Shown in pieces: positions 49,967 through 58,271 of a DNA stretch of 64,000 bases (its first letter is position 1; each line of letters opens with the position of its first letter). The notes below the pieces were generated by a model that saw nothing but the letters and a program-made list of their open reading frames with translations, was not told the DNA's origin and did not search any database. Origin of the DNA: Natronolimnobius baerhuensis (lineage in GTDB: Archaea > Halobacteriota > Halobacteria > Halobacteriales > Natrialbaceae); NCBI RefSeq assembly GCF_002177135.1, contig NZ_MWPH01000002.1, forward strand, positions 868,001 through 932,000. The letters are read 5' to 3'. Both the position numbers and the translations under genes were made by a program.

Positions 49967-51790
49967 TTACTTGCCCCAGAAGGGGTCGCGACTGCGCTGC
50001 TTGTCGAGGAACATATTCAGCGCCTCGAGTTCGTCGGCGGGGATTTCGTCGGTCAGTTCCTGCTCTAAGATCTTCGCGTGTTTCTCGGGGATTTCGGTCC
50101 AGAGTTCGTCGTCTTCTTCGATCTGGCGGCCGACAGTCGGGCCGTCGATTGCGACCGAGACGCGATTGCCCACGCGGGCTTCGTCGACGTCCTCACCCTG
50201 TTCTTGAATCCCCTTGATCTGGCCGACGCGTTCTGGCTCGTTCGAGTCGAATTTGACGACGTTCGCGTTGTTCTGAATAGTGCCCGAATTCACCTCGACG
50301 CCGACGACTGCGGGGTCGTTCTGTCGGAAGGTGTGATCGGGCAGAATCCGGAACCGGGCCGGTCGGACGATATTATCGAGAATCGTATCCTGCTGGGCTT
50401 TCTCGAGGTCTTCGACGTACTCTTCGTACTCCTCGATGAGCTGATAGATGACCTGGTCGGTGAAGATTTTGACGTCGTCGCTTTCGGCGCGGCGCTCGGC
50501 ATCCGAGAGCGTGTCGACGTTGAAGCCGAGAATCGCCTGCTGTTTGGAGTCTTCAGCGGTTGAGGCCACAGAAATATCCCGCGGTGCGACATCACCGACT
50601 TCTGCACGGACAATTGGGACCTCAGCTTCATCGAGCGCGTCGGCCATCGCCTCGAGACTGCCAAGCGTGTCGGCTTTGACGACGACACCTTCGTCGGCAG
50701 TGTCGACGGCGATATCTGCGAGTTCGGCGCGTACTTCGTGGACGACTTCGTCGAGGCTGCGATTGCGGACGACGCGAACCGGTGCGCCGGCCATCGCGTC
50801 GCCGAGGTCAGGTGCTGCAACCTTGATCCCGGCCGCTGCGCCGACTTCGTCAACTTTTTCGAATCGGCTCTCGGTTCGAATTTCAGCGAGCGGGCGAGGC
50901 TGGAGCAGGGCGCGGACTTCGGTGACGATTGGATCGTTCTGCCCGCCGACAACGACGGTATCATCCGCGCGGATCGTCCCGTCGTAGAGGACGATATCGA
51001 CCGTCTTCCCGAACCCTTTCTCCTCTTTGACCTCGAGGACGGTGCCGACGCCCGGGCCGGTGACGTCGATTTCCATCTCTTCTTTCATGTAGCGCTGGGA
51101 GAGTCCCATCATGACCGCGAGCAGGTCCGGAACGCCCTCGCCGGTCATCGCAGAAACGGGGACGACACCGACGTTGCGCTGGAAGTTCTGGACCCGCCAG
51201 TAGAGGTCAGCGGAGAAGCCCTCATCCGAGAGATTCCCGATAATCTTGTAGAGACTCTCATCGAGGCGCGAACTCACGCGATCCGACTGGGCGTCGTAGG
51301 TCGCGTTGATCGGCATATCCTCGTTGACGTTCCAGCCCGGCACTGTGTCGATCTTGTTCGCCGCGACGATGAATGGGGTCTGGGAGCGTTTGAGGATGTC
51401 CAGTGCCTCGAGCGTCTGTGGCTGGAAGCCGTCGTTGACGTCGACGACGAGGATGGCGATGTCCGCAAGCGCGCCGCCGCGCGAGCGAAGCGTCGTAAAG
51501 GAGTGGTGGCCCGGCGTATCGATAAAGAGCAGTCCAGGGAGGTCGAAATCGTCGGGATCGACGAGGTCGCCCGCAATGGTAGAGATAATATCGAGCGGGA
51601 CGGCTGTCGCCCCGATATGCTGGGTAATCGCGCCTGCTTCGCCCTCGATGACGGCCGAGCCGCGGATCTTATCGAGCAGACTCGTCTTTCCGTGATCGAC
51701 GTGTCCGAGGACGGCAACGATTGGCGTTCGCAGGGATGTAGGATCCCGTGAATTCGACTCCGTATCAGTATCAGTGTCCGTATCCGACAT
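49967..51790 (-). CDS. infB: translation initiation factor aIF5B
   Basis: 607 residues. After an acidic Asp/Thr N-terminal tail, the GTPase domain has VAVLGHVDHGKTSLLDKIRG (P-loop), DTPGHHSFTTLRSRG (G3) and AANKIDTVPGW (NKxD). Domain II (VGTVLEVKEEKGFGKTVDIV) and domain III follow, and domain IV ends the protein with NNANVVKFDSNEPERVGQIK, RVSVAIDGPTVGRQI, WTEIPEKHAKILEQEL. aIF5B promotes subunit joining and initiator-tRNA handling. Length is typical for archaeal IF5B, with no intein. Confidence 0.96.
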   Translation of the reverse strand: MSDTDTDTDTESNSRDPTSLRTPIVAVLGHVDHGKTSLLDKIRGSAVIEGEAGAITQHIGATAVPLDIISTIAGDLVDPDDFDLPGLLFIDTPGHHSFTTLRSRGGALADIAILVVDVNDGFQPQTLEALDILKRSQTPFIVAANKIDTVPGWNVNEDMPINATYDAQSDRVSSRLDESLYKIIGNLSDEGFSADLYWRVQNFQRNVGVVPVSAMTGEGVPDLLAVMMGLSQRYMKEEMEIDVTGPGVGTVLEVKEEKGFGKTVDIVLYDGTIRADDTVVVGGQNDPIVTEVRALLQPRPLAEIRTESRFEKVDEVGAAAGIKVAAPDLGDAMAGAPVRVVRNRSLDEVVHEVRAELADIAVDTADEGVVVKADTLGSLEAMADALDEAEVPIVRAEVGDVAPRDISVASTAEDSKQQAILGFNVDTLSDAERRAESDDVKIFTDQVIYQLIEEYEEYVEDLEKAQQDTILDNIVRPARFRILPDHTFRQNDPAVVGVEVNSGTIQNNANVVKFDSNEPERVGQIKGIQEQGEDVDEARVGNRVSVAIDGPTVGRQIEEDDELWTEIPEKHAKILEQELTDEIPADELEALNMFLDKQRSRDPFWGK

Positions 51791-52126
51791 GGTGAACCAC
51801 CCGAGAAGGTCTTGCCTAGATCCTCCGCAGGGCAGTAGTTAAACCCATCGTCACGCATGTCTGGTAAGCGATATCGAACCGCTCACGCTACTCGAATTGA
51901 TACGACGCAGGCACGACTCGAGTCATAACAGTGGTCCGGTCGCCGACTCGAGTCAGTACTCATCGAACACGCAGTGGTGGAACTCGCTACACTGGACCGC
52001 TGGAAGTCGGTGGCAATCCAATCGCAAGCGGGCGTGTAGTTTCACAGAGACTGTATCATAATCGACCGTCTCAGTCACGTTTGTGACCCCATGGTATTTA
52101 ATACCGATTAGTAAATACGGGTATGC

Positions 52127-52372
52127 ATGAGCGATATACTCGCTGAAAACCTCTCGGGGAAGTCCGTCATGGGTTCGGACGGAACCGAGCTTGGACTGCT
52201 CTACAACATCACGATGGATCTCAAATCCGGCGAACTGCACGATCTCATCATCGAGCCGGACGAAGCAATTTCGACCCGCGCCGTCGATTTCGATATCAAC
52301 GACGCCGGTCGGTTTCTCGTCCCAGTGAGCCGCGTTCAGGCGGTTAAAGACTACATTGTCGTCCAGCGCTAA
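52127..52372 (+). CDS. PRC-barrel protein
   Basis: 81 residues. NLSGKSVMGSDGTELGLLYN and DLKSGELHDLIIEPDEAIST, with VDFDINDAGRFLVPVSRVQA, form the six-stranded PRC barrel known from RimM and photosynthetic reaction-centre H subunit. The gene is translated just before nob1 (4 bases between the stop and the next ATG), so it probably acts in ribosome maturation. A TATA-like element TTTAATACC lies about 30 bases upstream. Confidence 0.9.
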   Translation: MSDILAENLSGKSVMGSDGTELGLLYNITMDLKSGELHDLIIEPDEAISTRAVDFDINDAGRFLVPVSRVQAVKDYIVVQR

Positions 52373-52376
52373 CGGT

Positions 52377-52835
52377 ATGTACGTTCTCGACTCCTCGGCT
52401 TTTATCCACGACTTTCACACGACAGAACAGACTGCAACAATCCCACTCGTCCGCGAGGAACTCGAGGACGAGAGCGCCTATCGCTACGATGCGATGGAGG
52501 GATCGGGAATGCACATCCACATTCCCAACGATGACACGACCGAGAAGGTCCGCCGCGCCGCGAAAGAGTCCGGCGACCTTGGCGTGCTCTCGGATACAGA
52601 CATTCGGCTCATCGCCGCGAGTTTCGAACTCGACGCCACGCTCGTCACCGACGACTACGCGATGCAAAACGTCTCCGAAAAACTACACGTCGACGTCGAA
52701 GTCATCGCCCGCGACGGCATCGAAGAACAGCGCCAGTGGCACTACCAGTGTCAGGGCTGTGGTCGCGAGTTCGACGAAGAGAAGGATCGCTGTCCGATCT
52801 GTGGCTCGGATCTCGCACGCAAGAATCCCTCGTAA
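52377..52835 (+). CDS. nob1: rRNA endonuclease Nob1 (PIN domain + zinc ribbon)
   Basis: 152 residues from ATG 52377. PIN domain: MYVLDSSAFIHDFHTTEQ (Asp), VREELEDES (Glu), GVLSDTDIRLIAASFEL (Asp), ATLVTDDYAMQNVSEKL (Asp). The C-terminal zinc ribbon has YQCQGCGREF and CPICGSD with four Cys. Nob1 makes the final cut at the 3' end of 16S rRNA. Catalytic acids and zinc ligands are all present. The PRC-barrel gene immediately upstream suggests a ribosome-maturation pair. Confidence 0.94.
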   Translation: MYVLDSSAFIHDFHTTEQTATIPLVREELEDESAYRYDAMEGSGMHIHIPNDDTTEKVRRAAKESGDLGVLSDTDIRLIAASFELDATLVTDDYAMQNVSEKLHVDVEVIARDGIEEQRQWHYQCQGCGREFDEEKDRCPICGSDLARKNPS

Positions 52836-52972
52836 CTGATCCTCACAGGCCACATTCTCGCCGCTGACGAACTGACACTCCCCATCTCGAGCCTTGCGTC
52901 AACGCCGCTCGAGGCACACCCCTCGAATGCAAGTGATGCAAGTGAACGCAAGCGCCGACTGAACTCGTCGGG

Positions 52973-54094
52973 TTATCCGTAGAGGAAGTAGAGGTTCGCG
53001 AAGAGAATCGCGTTGTAGACGCCGTGGACCAGCGCGGGGACGACCAGATTATCCGTTCGTTCGTAGATCGTCCCGAGCACGATTGAGAGGCCGAAAATCG
53101 TTCCGAGACTGGCGACGACCTGCCCCGGCCCGGCGGTCCAGTACGCCTGTGTGTGGACAATCGAGAAGATGACGCTCCCGACGACGACGGCACCGTAGCG
53201 CGAGAACGTGCCGTACAGTGCTTTCTGGATGACGTTACGGTACAGCAGTTCCTCGAACGGGCCGATGATCAGGATGGCCGCGGGAATCAACACGAGCAGG
53301 ATTTCGGGGTTCTCCTGGGCCTGCTGGGTCGTACCGTGGTCTGCGCTCTCGACGCCCGTCGTCTGAAAGAGCATCGAAATCGCAAACAGTGCGCCAAAGA
53401 GGACGAACAGGCCGCCGACAGTCCAGGCAACGTCGCGCGCTGTCGGCACCTTGAGGTCGATAAACGACCAGTCATAGTCCATGACTGCGATGTATGCAAT
53501 CGCGAGCCCACCCATGCCGAGGGCCATCCCGATCTGACTGATGAGGACGAGTTCGAACCGGGAAAGCGAGTCAGTGACAATGAAAACTGGCTGGGCGATC
53601 AGCAGTGTGGCAACCTGTGCAGCCAGCAGCCCACCAAACCCCACAATCGATAGCGTCGCCGTCTCGAGACTGCGCTCTTTCAACGCCCTAGGCGTCAGTC
53701 CGTAGAACGTCGCCATACTCACGCCGGCGGTCAGCCCGGCCGTGACGAAGCCCGCAAAGACGAGCGAGATCGACGTCTCGAGGCCGGGAACCGTCACTGA
53801 GGCGGCGACTCCTTGATTCATCGCATAACCCGAGAGGAGGACGACGCCGACGCTCGAGGCGAGTGCGGCCAGTGCGGCGAGCCGTCGCTCGAGAACGCTG
53901 TAGCGACTGCCAAGAAAGGCGAGAACGGCGATGACGGCGAAGGCGGCGGCTCCCCAGACGACGGGGTCCTCGAGGCCGCGCTGGATCGGGACGGCCATCG
54001 CGGCGAGGGTGACCGCCGAGAGTACGGCCCCGATGCCGGGGACGGCGCTGTGTCCGAACGGGGTCGCGTCGTCGACCCGTGCAGTCTCGGTCAT
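52973..54094 (-). CDS. CPBP-family intramembrane metalloprotease
   Basis: 373 residues from ATG 54094. Eight or more transmembrane helices. The C-terminal CPBP (CAAX-protease, Rce1-like) signature is IIGPFEELLYRNVIQKALYG (EExxxR), GSVIFSIVHTQAYWTAGPGQ (first His) and NLVVPALVHGVYNAILFANL (second His). The N-terminal half contains extra helices not belonging to the protease core. Such proteases may process prenylated or bacteriocin-type peptides or regulate membrane proteins. Confidence 0.88.
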   Translation of the reverse strand: MTETARVDDATPFGHSAVPGIGAVLSAVTLAAMAVPIQRGLEDPVVWGAAAFAVIAVLAFLGSRYSVLERRLAALAALASSVGVVLLSGYAMNQGVAASVTVPGLETSISLVFAGFVTAGLTAGVSMATFYGLTPRALKERSLETATLSIVGFGGLLAAQVATLLIAQPVFIVTDSLSRFELVLISQIGMALGMGGLAIAYIAVMDYDWSFIDLKVPTARDVAWTVGGLFVLFGALFAISMLFQTTGVESADHGTTQQAQENPEILLVLIPAAILIIGPFEELLYRNVIQKALYGTFSRYGAVVVGSVIFSIVHTQAYWTAGPGQVVASLGTIFGLSIVLGTIYERTDNLVVPALVHGVYNAILFANLYFLYG

Positions 54095-54250
54095 ACGTTG
54101 CCTTTCGGCTGGGACGTCATAGGCGCACCGCAATCGGTAGAGTCGATCAGACCGGGGCATGGTTCGATTTCCCTCGAGGTAACAGTCGTCGTCCTGGAAA
54201 CCGAAACCGGAGCCGAAAACCGAAATTATTGTAGATCAGAACAGTATGCT

Positions 54251-54922
54251 ATGCAGACATATCTGTCGCTCGAGTACGCGCATCCGGACAAGTTACCACC
54301 CGGACACGCAAACGAGGTGCGAACGCCGGCGACGCTCGTCGAGCACTTCCTGCGGGAGTATTCCGAACCCGGTGATCGAGTCATCGATCCGTTCGCGGGG
54401 TACGGAACAACACTGCGAGTCGCCGAACGGCTGGATCGAGAGCCCTGCGGAATCGAGTACGAATCCGACCGCGTCGCGTACATTGAGGACCAACTCGAGA
54501 CCGCAGATGCCGTTCGTCACGGCGATGTCCTCGACCTCGAGGCGTCGTGGATGCCCGCCTGTGACTGTTGTTTCACCTCGCCGCCGTTCATGTGGAAAGC
54601 CGACGACCGAAACCCGTTCGAAAACTACGGCGGCGAGAGCACGTACGAGGCGTATCTCGTGGATATTGAAACGGCGTTCACTCGATTAGAATCGGTGTTA
54701 CACCCGGACAGCGCAGTTATCATCGACGTTTCAAACATGAAACACGAGGGCGAAGTGACGACGCTGGCGTGGGATATCGCAGACCGCGTGGCGAACATGT
54801 TTCACTTCGAAGGCGAGACAGTCGTCACGTGGGACGATGACGGCGACAACGACCGCGACGGTACCTTCGGCTACGGCTACGATCACTCCTACTGTCTGGT
54901 CTTTCGAAACGCCGCCGAGTAA
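54251..54922 (+). CDS. DNA (N4-cytosine/N6-adenine) methylase-like protein
   Basis: 223 residues from ATG 54251. The AdoMet motif VIDPFAGYGTTLRVAERL (motif I, D-P-F-x-G-x-G-T-T) comes first, and the catalytic motif FTSPPFMWK (TSPP[F/Y]) follows about 80 residues later; NMKHEGEVTTLAWDIADRVA and YGYGYDHSYCLVFRN complete the protein. The order (I before IV) is alpha/gamma-like. There is no target-recognition domain of the usual size, so DNA specificity is doubtful; an RNA or other substrate is possible. It has no restriction-enzyme neighbour. Confidence 0.75.
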   Translation: MQTYLSLEYAHPDKLPPGHANEVRTPATLVEHFLREYSEPGDRVIDPFAGYGTTLRVAERLDREPCGIEYESDRVAYIEDQLETADAVRHGDVLDLEASWMPACDCCFTSPPFMWKADDRNPFENYGGESTYEAYLVDIETAFTRLESVLHPDSAVIIDVSNMKHEGEVTTLAWDIADRVANMFHFEGETVVTWDDDGDNDRDGTFGYGYDHSYCLVFRNAAE

Positions 54923-54964
54923 CGTATCCCCGCCAAGTACCGCCTCGAGTGCGAACGAGCGGCC

Positions 54965-56266
54965 CTACCGCTCGATACGCAGTTCCGTCTTCTCAGCGAC
55001 CGCGTCGGCCTCTTCGAAGTCCCCGCCGCCGAGTAACCCTCGAGTCGCCTTCTTCGCCCACTCGACGGCCGGCTGCTCGAACGTGTTGACGCCGTACAGT
55101 TCGCCCGCGAGCACGCAGGCCGCTTCCATCCCGTACAGAAAGCCGCCGAGTTCGTACTCGTCGACGCGCTCGAGTTCGATGCGGACGTTCGGTCGGCCCG
55201 CAGCGGCGAGGCTCGCCTCGGTCGCCTCGAACTCCGCGGCGAGGAGTTCGCCGAGTGTCGAATCGCCGAGATAGGCGAGATCATCGACCTCGGTGTCGGG
55301 AATCGCTCGATCCGACTGTTCCTGGGGCACGACGAAGGTGACGAGTTTGTCGCGCGGCCCCGCGCGATAGAGTTGGAGTTGGGAGTGCTGGTCGGTCACG
55401 CCGAGCGCTCGAGCGGGCGTCTGTCCGAGGTCGTCCTTGCCGAGGCTCTCGGCCCACAGCTGGGCGAACCACTCCGCGGAGGTCTCGAGCGACTCCGCGT
55501 AGGGCATCATCGCATTGATCGCTGCGCCGCGCTGGTCGAGCGCGTAACTCGTCGCGCCGTAGGCGTAGGCCGGACAGTCGAACAGCGAGCCCGTAAGCGT
55601 CTTGCGCTCGGCCGCTGCGCCCTCGAGCAGCGTGTCGATGTCGTGGCCACAGACTTCGGCGGCGACCAGTCCCACGGCAGAGAGCGCCGAGAAGCGGCCG
55701 GGAACGCCGTCGGGGACCTTCAGCGACGGCAGGTCGTGGCGATCCGAGAGGTCCCGAAGGGGACCCGACTCGCCGGTCGTGACGATTGTGCGCTCAGTCC
55801 AGTCGACGCCGGCGTCCTCGAACGCCTCGCGGACGACGAGGAAGTTCGCGAGCGTCTCCGCGGTGGTTCCAGAGCGCGAGACGACGTTGATCGCCGCGTT
55901 CTCGAGATCGATCCGCTCGAGGTGGCCTGTGACCCAGTCGGGGTCGACGTTGTCGAGATAGATGGCCTCGGTGTCGCTCTCGTCTGCGAGCGCGTCCGTG
56001 ATCGTCGCCGCGCCGAGTGCGCTGCCGCCGATGCCGACCGTGATGAGCGCGTCGGCGTCCGTGACTGGCCCGACCGCCTGTCGAATATCGGCTGGATCGA
56101 CGTTCTCTGGCAGATTCAGCGCCTCGTAGCCGTGTTCTGCGTGTTCCATTCCCGCTTCGATGCGTTCGTGTGCGTCGGCGACCTGTGCGTCCAGTCGCTC
56201 GAGGCGCTCTCTCGAGATGCCCGGCGACGCAACGGTGGCAAGCGCATTGCCGATATCGACGTTCAT
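54965..56266 (-). CDS. pgi: glucose-6-phosphate isomerase
   Basis: 433 residues from ATG 56266 (longer frames in front are unlikely). PGI sugar-phosphate domains: TVGIGGSALGAATITDAL, NVVSRSGTTAETLANFLVVRE, TTGESGPLRDLSDRHDLPSL, GRFSALSAVGLVAAEVCGHD and TFEQPAVEWAKKATRGLLGG. It interconverts glucose-6-phosphate and fructose-6-phosphate, in haloarchaea mostly for gluconeogenesis. It converges on the methylase-like gene with 42 bases between. Confidence 0.93.
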   Translation of the reverse strand: MNVDIGNALATVASPGISRERLERLDAQVADAHERIEAGMEHAEHGYEALNLPENVDPADIRQAVGPVTDADALITVGIGGSALGAATITDALADESDTEAIYLDNVDPDWVTGHLERIDLENAAINVVSRSGTTAETLANFLVVREAFEDAGVDWTERTIVTTGESGPLRDLSDRHDLPSLKVPDGVPGRFSALSAVGLVAAEVCGHDIDTLLEGAAAERKTLTGSLFDCPAYAYGATSYALDQRGAAINAMMPYAESLETSAEWFAQLWAESLGKDDLGQTPARALGVTDQHSQLQLYRAGPRDKLVTFVVPQEQSDRAIPDTEVDDLAYLGDSTLGELLAAEFEATEASLAAAGRPNVRIELERVDEYELGGFLYGMEAACVLAGELYGVNTFEQPAVEWAKKATRGLLGGGDFEEADAVAEKTELRIER

Positions 56267-56393
56267 GCCAGAGTGCGCAACCGCCCGGAGTAAAGGCGTT
56301 CCGTCATCCGCTGGCCGGTTCGGCTGCGAGAGACGGGAGTCGCGACAGGTCGAAGTCGAAACCCCAAAACCCGAGCCTGGCCTACGAACGCAT

Positions 56394-56867
56394 ATGAGCG
56401 AAACAACGGGCACCTTCCTCGTCACCCACGCCGAACCCGACTCGGCTGTTGTCCGCGATGTCGACACCGCACAGGTCCACACCCTCGCGTCGAACCCTGG
56501 CCTCGAGTTACACGACGTCCTCGAGGCGACCGTCGCACCGGAGCCGCCACTCGAGGTTACCTGGGAGGTCGTCGACGTCGAGGAACGACGCACGGTTGAG
56601 GTGATCGACAGCGATCTCGAGCCGACCACGCACGAAAAGGAACTCGCGGCCGACGCCGAGGTCGGCGACCTGATTCAGGAAGAACGCGCCGGCACCGGCG
56701 AGATCCACATTTTCCGTGTGCCCGGAGATGACATCGAGGACGCCGCTACTGATGTGCTCGAGGATGAGGAAACCGTCGCACGTGCCGCACGACTCGAGGC
56801 CGTCCGCGTCGAGGTTCGGCGCTCGGCCGACGATGGCGTATTGAGTGTACGCTACCTGCCGGACTGA
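56394..56867 (+). CDS. DUF5812-family haloarchaeal protein
   Basis: 157 residues from ATG 56394. TTGTFLVTHAEPDSAVVRDVDTA, then VEVIDSDLEPTTHEKELAAD and EVGDLIQEERAGTGEIHIFR are typical of the Haloarchaea-only DUF5812 family as I recall it. A repeated acidic beta-strand and helix pattern is seen; no active-site motif. Divergent from pgi, 127 bases. Confidence 0.7.
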   Translation: MSETTGTFLVTHAEPDSAVVRDVDTAQVHTLASNPGLELHDVLEATVAPEPPLEVTWEVVDVEERRTVEVIDSDLEPTTHEKELAADAEVGDLIQEERAGTGEIHIFRVPGDDIEDAATDVLEDEETVARAARLEAVRVEVRRSADDGVLSVRYLPD

Positions 56868-56876
56868 TCGACCGTC

Positions 56877-57257
56877 TTAGGCGCGTTTCGGGCCGCCCTC
56901 GCTCTGGGCCTGCCAACTGCCGTCCATCTCGACGCTGTCCCTCGATTCGTACTCGAGCGTTGTCTCCTGATCGATCCAGGTCCCACCCTCGAGGCGTTCG
57001 ACTCGCAGCGAGACGTCCATCGCGCTGCCACAGCAGCCGACATCGAGGAACTCCTCCCAGACGTCGCCGACGGCCACGTCGTCGTGTACTTTCAGGAGAT
57101 AGGTTCGGAACGAGGACTTCTCGAGTTGGAACAGGCCCCACTCCGAGAGGTCTTCGGGATAGGAGACGACAACGCGGTCGGCGTGGTCCGTGCCGTCCGA
57201 GCCACTATCGGGCGCAGCCGAACGCGGGTCGGTGTGCTGGTCTGAGCCGTTCGTCAT
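56877..57257 (-). CDS. haloarchaeal hypothetical protein with conserved Cys pair
   Basis: 126 residues from ATG 57257. A disordered acidic N-terminus precedes VVSYPEDLSEWGLFQLEKSS, TYLLKVHDDVAVGDVWEEFL, the DVGCCGSAMDVSLRVERLEG segment with an adjacent Cys-Cys, and EGGTWIDQETTLEYESRDSV. Beta-rich. No known fold or function; the CC pair could bind metal or form a disulfide. Convergent with DUF5812 and divergent from secF. Confidence 0.6.
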   Translation of the reverse strand: MTNGSDQHTDPRSAAPDSGSDGTDHADRVVVSYPEDLSEWGLFQLEKSSFRTYLLKVHDDVAVGDVWEEFLDVGCCGSAMDVSLRVERLEGGTWIDQETTLEYESRDSVEMDGSWQAQSEGGPKRA

Positions 57258-57374
57258 ACGGTATGAGAGGAACTCGAGTGGCTTTAACCTGCGGTCGATG
57301 GGGTAGGATTCAGTCGAAAATATGCTGGTAGAATTGAGAAGGCTTACTTCGGCCGACTCCCTGTGGTGGGGTAT

Positions 57375-58271
57375 ATGGGGTATTTCGACGTACCGGAGAT
57401 TGATTATACCCGGTACACCAACCGCCAGCTCGCGGCGGTACCACTCGCGGTCCTCGCAGTCGCGTTGCTCGTTCTGAGTGGGACGTTTTTACTCACTGGG
57501 ACGCCGGTTCCACTCGGCATGGATTTTGCCGGCGGCGCAGAGTTGACGGTTCAGACGACGTCCTCGGAGTCTGAGATTCAGGGCGCGTTCGATATCGAGC
57601 CTGATTCGATCCAGTCTGTCCAGGCACCCGGCGTCGAGAACCAGTACAGCGTTCAGTTCGCTGGTATCGAGGATAACAACGTGATTCAGTCGTTGAGCAA
57701 CCAGGCGGCGACGAATCTCGCACAAGATGGTGACACAGCGGTCGTCCAATCGCAGTCGACGGTTTCGCCAACCTTCGCCGAACAAACACAGCAGACGGCG
57801 CTACTCGGGATTGCCGTCGCGTTTCTGGGCATGAGCGTCATCGCGTTCTTGCTGTTCCGGACGTTCGTGCCGTCGATTGCAATCGTCCTCTCCGCGTTTT
57901 CGGATCTCGTGATTCCGCTCGCGTTCATGTCGCTGGCGAACATTTCGCTCTCGCTGGGGACGGTCGCCGCATTGTTAATGCTGATCGGATACTCAGTGGA
58001 CTCTGATATCCTCTTGAACAACCACATCCTGCGCCGGCAGGGGGACTTCTATGAAAGTACCCACCGGGCGACCCGAACGGGTGTCACGATGACCGTCACG
58101 TCGATGGCAGCAATGCTCGTGATGGGCATCGCTGCAACGCTGTTCGGGGTTGAACTCCTGGCTTCGGTCGGTATCATCCTCTTTGTCGGCCTCGCGGCTG
58201 ACCTGATGAACACCTACATGTTGAACCTGAGCCTGCTTCGCTGGTACAAATTCGAGGGGGTGCGATCATAA
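57375..58271 (+). CDS. secF: protein translocase subunit SecF
   Basis: 298 residues from ATG 57375; an in-frame GTG precedes by 4 codons. Six transmembrane helices: TM1 around LAAVPLAVLAVALLVLSGTF, then the family motif GMDFAGGAELTVQ after it, an outside domain of ~100 residues, and TM2-6 with FLGMSVIAFLLFRTFVPSIA, GTVAALLMLIGYSVDSDILL (the conserved GYS-x-DSDILL/N) and ASVGIILFVGLAADLMNTYM. With SecD it uses the ion gradient to aid export through SecYEG. Gene order secF-secD is the reverse of most bacteria and is typical of archaea. Confidence 0.96.
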   Translation: MGYFDVPEIDYTRYTNRQLAAVPLAVLAVALLVLSGTFLLTGTPVPLGMDFAGGAELTVQTTSSESEIQGAFDIEPDSIQSVQAPGVENQYSVQFAGIEDNNVIQSLSNQAATNLAQDGDTAVVQSQSTVSPTFAEQTQQTALLGIAVAFLGMSVIAFLLFRTFVPSIAIVLSAFSDLVIPLAFMSLANISLSLGTVAALLMLIGYSVDSDILLNNHILRRQGDFYESTHRATRTGVTMTVTSMAAMLVMGIAATLFGVELLASVGIILFVGLAADLMNTYMLNLSLLRWYKFEGVRS

